From positions 1 through 5,600 of the forward strand of contig CAJMQZ010000122.1 of assembly GCA_905215595.1 (NCBI GenBank): a stretch of 5,600 nt of DNA. The letters run 5' to 3'. The position numbers were made by a program, and so were the translations under genes. Positions within the stretch are counted from its first letter, which is position 1, and each line of letters starts with the position of its first letter. The notes beneath the pieces were generated by a model. That model was not told the origin of the DNA. It saw nothing but the letters and a program-made list of their open reading frames with translations, and made no database searches. The DNA comes from an uncultured bacterium (lineage in GTDB: Bacteria > Bacillota > Clostridia > Oscillospirales > Ruminococcaceae). Positions 1-4,509 of the stretch are shown here, piece by piece.

Positions 1-21
1 GATAATACACAAAGTATTATC
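1..21. repeat. 8-bp perfect inverted repeat (operator- or hairpin-like)
   Basis: GATAATAC at 1-8 is the exact reverse complement of GTATTATC at 14-21, with a 5-base spacer (ACAAA). The arms are AT-rich, so this looks more like a protein-binding dyad or the edge of a larger element than a terminator; the Ts at 27-30 are too distant and too few. It touches the left edge, so the arms may extend outside the window. No function can be assigned from sequence alone. Confidence 0.45.
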
Positions 22-97
22 TGCGCTTTTGGCTTAGCATCTGCCGCACCTCGCGCGCCGTATCGGCACTTAGAATTATGCGGTACTGTCTATACGT

Positions 98-112
98 CCG
101 GGCACCGCCCGG
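98..112. other. Small GC hairpin in the leader before the DUF3592 gene
   Basis: CCGGGC (98-103) and GCCCGG (107-112) form a perfect 6-bp stem with a 3-base loop (ACC). It lies 16 bases upstream of the GAGGG ribosome binding site at 129-133, so it would sit in the 5' leader if transcription starts upstream of it. No U-tract follows on either strand, so it is not an intrinsic terminator. No convincing -35/-10 pair is visible in 1-97; TATACG at 91-96 is the only weak -10-like string. The role is unknown. Confidence 0.35.
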
Positions 113-139
113 CGATTACGGAAAAAACGAGGGAAAACG

Positions 140-517
140 ATGCTGAATGTGATTATTTTTCTGGTGGGCGCACTGATCATGTTTTACATGGCGCTGCGCA
201 GCGTGCGGGCGCGGCAGCAGCTGCGCACCAAGGGCGTCTGCGTGCAGGCAACGGTAAGCGGCACGGTGCAGAGCCGGGACGGCGCTGCCTATGTGCTGGA
301 GTTTACCACCGCAGGCGGCAGCCACCGGCTGCAATATCCGAAGCCCGCCAAGGGCAAGCCCTTTGCCGAGGGCAGCGTGGTCACCCTGTACTACGACCCG
401 GATGCCCCGGAGAAGATGTTCGTGGAGGGCGACAAGTCCGTATTGGGTGCCGAGCTGCTGTACGCTGGCATCGGCGTGGCGCTGCTTGTGCTGATGGTTG
501 GCCTTATGAACCGCTGA
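140..517 (+). CDS. DUF3592-type small membrane protein (125 aa)
   Basis: This is a two-pass membrane protein of unknown function that fits the DUF3592 family. A hydrophobic segment lies at residues 2-19. A soluble domain of about 85 residues follows, with beta-strand character and the family-like signature VTLYYDPDAPEKMFVEG at about 80-96. A second hydrophobic segment lies at about 104-122, ending in MNR. DUF3592 proteins typically have this plan of two helices flanking a small beta domain with a Y-x-P-x-x-P motif near the end; no biochemical role is established. The start is supported by GAGGG at 129-133, six bases before the ATG. The stop is 16 bases before the next start, so the gene is probably co-transcribed with the trigger-factor-like gene. 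The family call comes from recognised motif and topology, without a search. Confidence 0.82.
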   Translation: MLNVIIFLVGALIMFYMALRSVRARQQLRTKGVCVQATVSGTVQSRDGAAYVLEFTTAGGSHRLQYPKPAKGKPFAEGSVVTLYYDPDAPEKMFVEGDKSVLGAELLYAGIGVALLVLMVGLMNR

Positions 518-518
518 G

Positions 519-526
519 AAGGAGGG
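519..526 (+). promoter_or_regulatory. Strong Shine-Dalgarno for the trigger-factor-like gene
   Basis: AAGGAGGG begins two bases after the DUF3592 stop codon and ends 7 bases before the ATG at 534. It is a near-perfect anti-SD match. It fixes the start of the second gene and supports efficient independent initiation within the two-gene transcript. Confidence 0.75.
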
Positions 527-533
527 ACACCGC

Positions 534-1487
534 ATGAAACTGGAACATTTTGGCATGGCAGAGCCGGGAGACTGCCGGTTGGTATTCACGGCAAGCGCGG
601 AGGAGCTGGCCGCTGCGCTGGCAAAGGAGCAGGCCGCCCCGGACGCCCCGCAGGACGAGGAAGAACTGCTGACGGCGGCGGTGAACCGCACCATTCTGGA
701 GGGCTTTGACCCTCTTTACCGGCAGCTGGTGCAGGAGCAGCAGCTTGTACCGGTGACCGACCCGGATTTCGAACTGCTGGCGGTCAATAAGGCCGAGGGC
801 TTCCGGGCGGGGGCGCAATTTTACACCCTGCCGCCGCTGGAGCTGGGACGGGACACCGGCTTTGTGCAAGCCATCGAGCCCCACCCGCTGCGCCGGTTGA
901 CCATTGAACTGGAGATCAACCGCAGCTACGGCGATGAAGAGCGCGCCGCCGATGCTGCAGGCAAGGCCGCGCTGCGTGACCGGGTGACCCGGGAGCTCTA
1001 CGCAAAACGCTGCGCACAGGCCAGAGACCGGGCTGAAAAGGAGCTGGTCTGGCAGCTGGGCGATGAGGTGACCGGCCCGGTGCCAAAGCGGCTGGAGGCG
1101 GGCAACTACTTTGCCGAGCAGCGGCAGTTCAATCTGGGCTTGCAGGCAAACGGTATCAACTTTGATCAGTTCTTAGCCGTGCGCGGGCAGACGGTAGAAC
1201 AGTTCCGGCAGTGGCTGCACCGGCAGGCAGAGCGCAAGCTGCGCAGCTGGCTGGGGCTTTTGCTGGTGGCTGAGCGGGAGGGCTTACAGCCCACCGAAGC
1301 CGAGGTAAACGCCGCCCTTGCACACTGGGACGAGAAGCTGGACGGGGAGCGCACCTTCCCGGCGAACGACGCCCGCAAGGTGCGTCAGCGCCTTGCCCGG
1401 GCAAAGGCTGCGGCCTTTGTGGTGGCGCATTCCACCCTTACCCCACCGCCGTCCGAACCCCTTGTGCAGGAACCGGAAGCAAAATAG
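534..1487 (+). CDS. Trigger-factor-like chaperone without PPIase domain or ribosome-docking loop (317 aa)
   Basis: Residues 11-30 and 43-115 resemble the N-terminal domain of trigger factor: a V/F-x-A-x-AEEL start, then an alpha region (ELLTAAVNRTILEGFDPLYR) and a PVTDPDFEL-type strand followed by PPLELG. The GFRxGKxP ribosome-docking signature expected between them is absent; residues 33-41 are a short acidic/proline linker (APDAPQDEE). No FKBP-type PPIase domain (about 90-100 residues in full-length trigger factor) is present. Instead the chain passes from about residue 120 into a long helical region matching the trigger-factor C-terminal substrate-binding domain, clearest at 199-262 (GINFDQFL, TVEQFRQWL, AERKLRSWLGLLLVAEREGL, TEAEV). 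The tail is proline-rich. At 317 aa it is shorter than the usual 430 or so. There is no signal peptide. A cytosolic holdase-like or client-specific chaperone role is an inference. It is not the canonical ribosome-bound factor; a regular tig gene is expected elsewhere. The gene ends in tandem stops (TAG TAA, 1485-1490). Confidence 0.75.
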   Translation: MKLEHFGMAEPGDCRLVFTASAEELAAALAKEQAAPDAPQDEEELLTAAVNRTILEGFDPLYRQLVQEQQLVPVTDPDFELLAVNKAEGFRAGAQFYTLPPLELGRDTGFVQAIEPHPLRRLTIELEINRSYGDEERAADAAGKAALRDRVTRELYAKRCAQARDRAEKELVWQLGDEVTGPVPKRLEAGNYFAEQRQFNLGLQANGINFDQFLAVRGQTVEQFRQWLHRQAERKLRSWLGLLLVAEREGLQPTEAEVNAALAHWDEKLDGERTFPANDARKVRQRLARAKAAAFVVAHSTLTPPPSEPLVQEPEAK

Positions 1488-1507
1488 TAAACGATGTGGC
1501 TTATGTC

Positions 1508-1546
1508 ATGGCGGGCAGTCTGCGGGCTGCCCGCCATAGCTTTTTT
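1508..1546 (+). terminator. Rho-independent terminator of the DUF3592/trigger-factor-like unit
   Basis: ATGGCGGGCAG (1508-1518) pairs perfectly with CTGCCCGCCAT (1527-1537): an 11-bp GC-rich stem with an 8-base loop. After three bases (AGC) comes a run of six Ts at 1541-1546. It lies 21 bases after the tandem stops of the plus-strand unit. Confidence 0.92.
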
Positions 1547-1550
1547 CTGC

Positions 1551-1592
1551 AAAAAAAGAGACAGCGGCACACCCGCAGGTGCTTCCGCTGTC
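1551..1592 (-). terminator. Rho-independent terminator of the minus-strand cluster
   Basis: On the minus strand GACAGCGG (1592-1585) pairs with CCGCTGTC (1567-1560). Inside it CACC/GGTG (1581-1578 with 1573-1570) forms a nested 4-bp stem around a TGCG loop. The stem is followed by TC and seven Ts (1557-1551). It begins 15 bases after the stop of the VTT membrane protein gene. It sits back to back with the plus-strand terminator, only four bases away, so the two convergent units are insulated from each other. Confidence 0.92.
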
Positions 1593-1607
1593 CCGAACAG
1601 TATCGTT

Positions 1608-2210
1608 TTATTCCAGATGATGCTTCCGGCAGAACCTTTTGCTTACCCAGTACATCCCGCCCCACAGCAGGACTGCGAGCACAAGGTAGACCGGGTTTTT
1701 CAGAGAGCTGACCAGCGACTGCCCAAAGACAGCCATCATGGCCACCATCAGCCCCTTGCCTAAAAGGACGGTGCGCAGGTAGCGCTTTTCGTCAAAGTCC
1801 GACATCCCGAAGGCAAAGTGCATGAAGGAGGTGGGGGTGAAGGGCAGCAGCGACAGCATGAACAGAGACGAGGTATCAAAGCGGTTCACCCACTGCTGTG
1901 CCTTTTCCAGCTTGGGGGAGCGGCTGGCTACCTTCCAGAAAAAACGCTTGATGAGCCGCCGCCAGAATAAAAACATGATGATGCCGCCCAGTGCCACGCC
2001 TGCCCAGCTGTACAAAAAGCCCAGCAGACCCCCGTGTGCGGCTACGTTCAGTGCTACAATGGCAATCAGCGGCAGCGGCGGAAAAAAGGACTCCACCATC
2101 GCCAGCAGAATGGGCACAAGGGGGCCAAGTCCCTCAAAACCCGCCAGCAGCGCCTCCCAGTATTCCAGTGTTCCAAGCTGGTGCACCCAGCCCATCAGTG
2201 CGGTTTGCAT
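1608..2210 (-). CDS. VTT-domain (TVP38/TMEM64, DedA-like) membrane protein (200 aa)
   Basis: This is a polytopic membrane protein. With the start at 2210 it has 200 residues. PILLAMVESFFPPLPL (33-48) is the re-entrant-type motif typical of TVP38/TMEM64/DedA proteins. It is followed by a glycine-rich helix with N55 and GLLGFLYSWAGVALGG (61-76). A basic cytosolic stretch follows (RRLIKRFFWK), then LLPFTPTSFMHFAFGMS (121-137), which matches the second conserved half, and two more helices at about 146-165 and 173-190, ending in a basic tail. Relatives are implicated in lipid scrambling and membrane homeostasis; a specific substrate cannot be read here. The start at 2210 is preferred because AAAGGGAT lies 10 bases upstream. 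The frame stays open to an ATG at 2285 (25 extra residues, 225 aa), which has no clear ribosome binding site and adds a hydrophilic, unconserved-looking stretch. It is probably the last gene of the minus-strand cluster and ends at the strong terminator. Confidence 0.85.
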   Translation of the reverse strand: MQTALMGWVHQLGTLEYWEALLAGFEGLGPLVPILLAMVESFFPPLPLIAIVALNVAAHGGLLGFLYSWAGVALGGIIMFLFWRRLIKRFFWKVASRSPKLEKAQQWVNRFDTSSLFMLSLLPFTPTSFMHFAFGMSDFDEKRYLRTVLLGKGLMVAMMAVFGQSLVSSLKNPVYLVLAVLLWGGMYWVSKRFCRKHHLE

Positions 2211-2220
2211 CCTGTGTCCG

Positions 2221-2228
2221 ATCCCTTT
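2221..2228 (-). promoter_or_regulatory. Ribosome binding site deciding the VTT protein start
   Basis: AAAGGGAT on the minus strand, 10 bases before the ATG at 2210. The alternative upstream ATGs (2285, and the pair at 2270/2267) have no comparable purine tract. The ATG pair is preceded by a TATACT string at 2279-2274 that could even be a -10 element, though no -35 fits it. Confidence 0.45.
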
Positions 2229-2293
2229 CTGTGCAGCGGTGCCGGGACGTTCCCGGGCAGGCTGCATCATGCTTAGTATATCCATTCTCTATG

Positions 2294-2342
2294 ACAGAGC
2301 CGTGAACAGAGTGTGCATTTTTCGACACGTTCTGTGCTCTGT
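2294..2342. other. Imperfect stem-loop in the gap between the exonuclease and VTT genes
   Basis: ACAGAGC (2294-2300) pairs with GCTCTGT (2336-2342), GAAC (2304-2307) with GTTC (2329-2332), and GTGT (2311-2314) with ACAC (2325-2328). The stems are separated by a 3x3 internal loop and a 3-base bulge, with a 10-base terminal loop. There is no T-tract on the minus strand after it, so it does not look like an intrinsic terminator. It sits in the 169-bp gap (2211-2379) before the VTT gene and could be a leader structure, an mRNA processing or stability element, or chance. No convincing promoter was found in this gap. Confidence 0.35.
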
Positions 2343-2379
2343 TATCTATACTACGAAACGAAAAGGGATTTTCCTGCCT

Positions 2380-3372
2380 TTATTTTTCCGCAGCCTGCTT
2401 TTCAGCCTTGGCACGCATCCGTTCCAGCTGGGCGGTGCGCAGTTTTTCCCAGCGGGCAAGGCTTTCGGCGTCCGGCATCTGGGCGCAGCGGGCAAAGCTC
2501 CAGTGTAGGCCGTCCCGGCGGGACAGCTTGTACCGCTGGAACACGCCCTGTCCGGCGGCGTTGCCGCTGCCGGTGCAGCTGGGGCACTGACACAGGGTAT
2601 ACCAGCTGTTACTGCCCTTTTTCAGCCAAATCTCGTCCGGCTGCAGGGTAGTGCCGCACTCCGGGCAGGGCATCTGGCTGATCTTTGGGTCAGCCCGCCA
2701 TGCGTACTGCTCCATATAGCCGTGGAACACCGTAAAGTCCCGGTAATCGCCGGGGTTCTGGCACAGGCTTTGGCGCAGCGCCTCGTCCTCGGTGGGGTAG
2801 GCGGCAAGCCCGGCGCGCAGATCCAACAGACGGCAGACGTCGGCGGTGTACAGGGTGTCCGAAAGTGCATCGTGGAAGGGGCGTTCCATGGGGATGCCCA
2901 TGCGGGTGACCACGCTTTCCAGCGTCATGCCCTCGCCCTCCTTGCGGGGATGCTCCCGCAGAAAGACCTGCTGCAAGTCGTACCAGACGGTGGGCCTGGA
3001 CTCGTCCAGATTGCACAGGAACAGATTCTGCTTGAGCACCGGCACATCGTCCAGACCCCACTCGGCAAACTCGGCATCCGGGCCGCACCACTGCATAAAA
3101 CGGCGCAGTCCCTGCACGATGGGTTCACCCTTGTCCAGATCGGCCTGCGTCAGGCCGGTCACCTTGGCGATATGGTGCTGCAATTTGCGGAAGATGCGGG
3201 GACGCAGATGAATGGAAAAGGTGTCCAGCACATTGGCATCCTCGTCGATCTTTACAGCGCCGATCTCCACGATCTCGCCCCGCAGGGTCTGCTGCACCCC
3301 ATGGTAGTTAAAGGTATACGGCTGGTAGCCGATGTTCCATTCCAGATCAAATAAAACCAAGTTACGCGGCAT
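2380..3372 (-). CDS. DEDDh-family 3'-5' exonuclease with C-terminal zinc ribbon (330 aa)
   Basis: The N-terminal 185 residues or so form an RNase T/DnaQ-superfamily exonuclease that acts on nucleic acid 3' ends with two metal ions. Exo I is FDLEW with D9 and E11. GEIVEIGAVKID (32-43) and HIAKVTGLTQADL (67-79) are typical conserved blocks. Exo II is WGLDDVPVL with D109 (WGxxD, as in the KapD/ERI-1-type subgroup). Exo III is HDALSD with H167 and D172. All four acidic residues and the DEDDh histidine are present, so it should be active. The C-terminal half is extra: CPEC at 236-239 and CQCPSC at 261-266 make a CxxC...CxxC zinc-ribbon pattern, followed by a basic, Arg/Lys-rich helix (about 300-330). 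The start is set by AGAGGA at 3389-3384. It starts 7 bases after the HAD stop and is probably in one transcript with it. DNA or RNA specificity cannot be told from sequence. Confidence 0.87.
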   Translation of the reverse strand: MPRNLVLFDLEWNIGYQPYTFNYHGVQQTLRGEIVEIGAVKIDEDANVLDTFSIHLRPRIFRKLQHHIAKVTGLTQADLDKGEPIVQGLRRFMQWCGPDAEFAEWGLDDVPVLKQNLFLCNLDESRPTVWYDLQQVFLREHPRKEGEGMTLESVVTRMGIPMERPFHDALSDTLYTADVCRLLDLRAGLAAYPTEDEALRQSLCQNPGDYRDFTVFHGYMEQYAWRADPKISQMPCPECGTTLQPDEIWLKKGSNSWYTLCQCPSCTGSGNAAGQGVFQRYKLSRRDGLHWSFARCAQMPDAESLARWEKLRTAQLERMRAKAEKQAAEK

Positions 3373-3379
3373 TGCTTTG

Positions 3380-4201
3380 TTAGTCCTCTCGTAAAATAAA
3401 CTTCTCCACGGCCTCGGCCACGCCGTCGTGGTTGTTGTCGGCGGTGGTCACATAGTCGGCGCAGTCCTTTACCGGCTGCTCGGCGTTCTGCATGGCCACA
3501 CCCACCCCGGCGTAGGCGATCATGGAGCGGTCGTTCAGGCCGTCGCCGCAGGCCATCAGGTTCTCGCGGGTCAGCCCCATGCGGCGCAGAAGCTCCGCCA
3601 GACTGCCGTCCTTGGCCACGCCCAGCGGCACCGCCTCGATAAAGAAGGGGCTGGAGGGGTACAGGTCGGCGCGGCCCGCAAACTGCTGCTGTCCGGCGGC
3701 GCACACCGCGTCCCGGCGGGCGGGGTCCAGCGTGATAAGCATCTTGCACACAGGGTAGTTCACATAGGATGCCAGATCGTCCACATGGATCATGGGCAGC
3801 TTGGTGGTAAAGCACTCCTTGTTGGCCCACTCGTCCTTGTCCCGCTCACAGACGATGCCCTCGCGGTTATAGGTCAGGATGGCAATATCCTGCGCGGCAG
3901 CAAAATCGCACAGCTCAGGCACAAGGACAGGGTCCAGCGTCTTTTCCACCAGCGTTTCGCCGGTGCGGCAGTCCACGATTTTTCCGCCGTTATAGGATAG
4001 GATGCAGCCGCCCTTTTTGTCCAGACCCAGCTCCTCAGCCAGCGGCTGGATGCCGGCGGTGGGCCGACCAGACGCCAGCACGATGGTAACGCCTTTTTCA
4101 ATGGCGGCGTCCAGCGCGGTGCGGGTGCGCGGAGTGACGAGTTTCTGGTCGTTGGTCAGGGTGCCATCCAGATCCAGCGCCAGCACTTTGATATCAGACA
4201 T
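3380..4201 (-). CDS. Cof-type HAD-IIB phosphatase (273 aa)
   Basis: This is a cytosolic haloacid-dehalogenase hydrolase of the Cof/YwpJ/YidA type, a group that hydrolyses sugar phosphates or other small phosphate esters through an aspartyl-phosphate intermediate. All four HAD motifs are visible. Motif I is LALDLDGT, with nucleophile D10 and acid/base D12. Motif II is VLASGRP with S44. Motif III is K197 in GVAKDGSL. Motif IV is GDGLND with D220 and D224. The residues between about 85 and 190 form the C2-type IIB cap with YNREGIVCER and FFIEAVP; these define substrate choice but do not reveal it. The length is standard. GAGAGGAT at 4218-4211 lies 9 bases before the ATG. The gene is first in the minus-strand cluster and divergent from the alkaline phosphatase. 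A possible promoter lies at 4251-4280. Confidence 0.92.
   Translation of the reverse strand: MSDIKVLALDLDGTLTNDQKLVTPRTRTALDAAIEKGVTIVLASGRPTAGIQPLAEELGLDKKGGCILSYNGGKIVDCRTGETLVEKTLDPVLVPELCDFAAAQDIAILTYNREGIVCERDKDEWANKECFTTKLPMIHVDDLASYVNYPVCKMLITLDPARRDAVCAAGQQQFAGRADLYPSSPFFIEAVPLGVAKDGSLAELLRRMGLTRENLMACGDGLNDRSMIAYAGVGVAMQNAEQPVKDCADYVTTADNNHDGVAEAVEKFILRED
3384..3389 (-). promoter_or_regulatory. Ribosome binding site for the exonuclease inside the HAD gene end
   Basis: AGAGGA on the minus strand overlaps the last codons (RED) of the HAD phosphatase and lies 11 bases before the exonuclease ATG at 3372. The overlap suggests translational coupling of the two genes. Confidence 0.6.
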
Positions 4202-4250
4202 ATTTAAAAGATCCTCTCATTATAGAAGTATATCTCAACTTGCTCTTTCT

Positions 4251-4280
4251 ATTGTACAATGAAAAGCCCCCTGCTTGCAA
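4251..4280 (-). promoter_or_regulatory. Candidate promoter of the HAD-exonuclease transcript, with a palindromic -10
   Basis: On the minus strand TTGCAA (4280-4275) is followed after 18 bases by TACAAT (4256-4251), 4/6 and 5/6 matches to the housekeeping -35 and -10. This predicts a start near 4244 and a leader of about 43 bases containing the GAGAGGAT site. The -10 is embedded in the perfect 10-bp palindrome ATTGTACAAT (4251-4260), which could also be an operator. Competing AT-rich strings closer to the gene (TATACT at 4232-4227, TATAAT at 4224-4219) lack a -35 at a workable distance, and the second would place the start inside the ribosome binding site. Confidence 0.45.
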
Positions 4281-4292
4281 CCCTTGCGGGGC
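4262..4292 (-). terminator. Weak terminator-like hairpin upstream of the HAD gene
   Basis: On the minus strand GCCCC (4292-4288) can pair with GGGGC (4270-4266), and the intervening bases include a GCAA/TTGC mini-stem. It is followed by TTTT (4265-4262). No minus-strand gene is seen upstream for it to terminate, and it overlaps the candidate HAD promoter. It may limit antisense read-through from the phosphatase side, or be chance. Confidence 0.22.
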
Positions 4293-4324
4293 GGTTCGGT
4301 GCAAAAAGTGACCCGGCGGCGGGC

Positions 4325-4405
4325 GTTACAGGCATATTTTACCTGTTTTGCCCGCATTTTACACCGCCGCTCTTCCGTGCGCCAAAGGTTTACCTAAGTG
4401 TTACA
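4325..4405 (+). promoter_or_regulatory. Putative Pho-box-like array of TTAC(A/C) repeats before the alkaline phosphatase
   Basis: Five same-orientation hexamers occur: GTTACA 4325-4330, TTTACC 4338-4343, TTTACA 4358-4363, TTTACC 4389-4394 and GTTACA 4400-4405. The last two are spaced exactly 11 bp start to start (5-base gap), the helical-turn spacing of Bacillus PhoP boxes (TTAACA-like repeats with about 5-bp gaps). The others are spaced 13, 20 and 31 bp, so only one pair is canonical. TTAC should be rare in such GC-rich DNA, and the downstream promoter lacks a -35, which fits activator dependence. Regulation by PhoP is inferred from motif and the phosphatase context. Confidence 0.5.
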
Positions 4406-4437
4406 CGGGGCTGGTTTCGCCGCTGCGGGCGGTGCGC

Positions 4438-4443
4438 TACAAT
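4438..4443 (+). promoter_or_regulatory. Candidate -10 element of the alkaline phosphatase promoter
   Basis: TACAAT (5/6 match to TATAAT) predicts a start near 4450 and a leader of about 60 bases. The stretch 15-19 bases upstream (around 4413-4420) has no TTGACA-like -35; the best is TTTCGC. This is typical of activated promoters. The nearest TTAC repeat ends 32 bases before this -10, somewhat farther than in classical Pho promoters. Confidence 0.45.
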
Positions 4444-4509
4444 ACAGGTGTTCCCACAAGAAATAGTTGAACCGCCCCAAGCCGGGCTGAAAAAGAGAGG
4501 ATATCTGTT

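Noticed and set aside
20..115. 32-codon stop-to-stop minus-strand stretch whose translation ends ADTAREVRQMLSQKRR
   Set aside because: It reads like a protein C-terminus, but there is no usable start codon near its beginning, and it uses codons (ATA, AGA, CTA) rare in the neighbouring genes. It could be a decayed remnant; not supportable as a gene.
116..694. Minus-strand open frame of 192 codons opposite the DUF3592 gene and the start of the chaperone gene
   Set aside because: A Ser/Ala/His-rich shadow with no ribosome binding site. The plus-strand genes have good ribosome binding sites, topology and family motifs.
1822..2508. Plus-strand open frame of 228 codons opposite the VTT gene and the end of the exonuclease gene
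   Set aside because: It overlaps two well-supported minus-strand genes, has Ser/Pro/Arg-rich composition without motifs and no proper ribosome binding site.
2722..3354. Plus-strand open frame of 210 codons opposite the exonuclease gene
   Set aside because: It is antisense to a gene with full DEDDh motifs; composition is typical of a complementary-strand shadow.
3428..4000. Plus-strand open frame of 190 codons opposite the HAD gene
   Set aside because: It is antisense to a gene with all four HAD motifs; Val/Gly/His-rich translation without any recognisable domain.
4219..4224. Perfect TATAAT on the minus strand upstream of the HAD gene
   Set aside because: Transcription from it would start at or within the ribosome binding site (4218-4211), and no -35 lies at 16-19 bp. 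The TTGAGA nearby is only 8 bp away.
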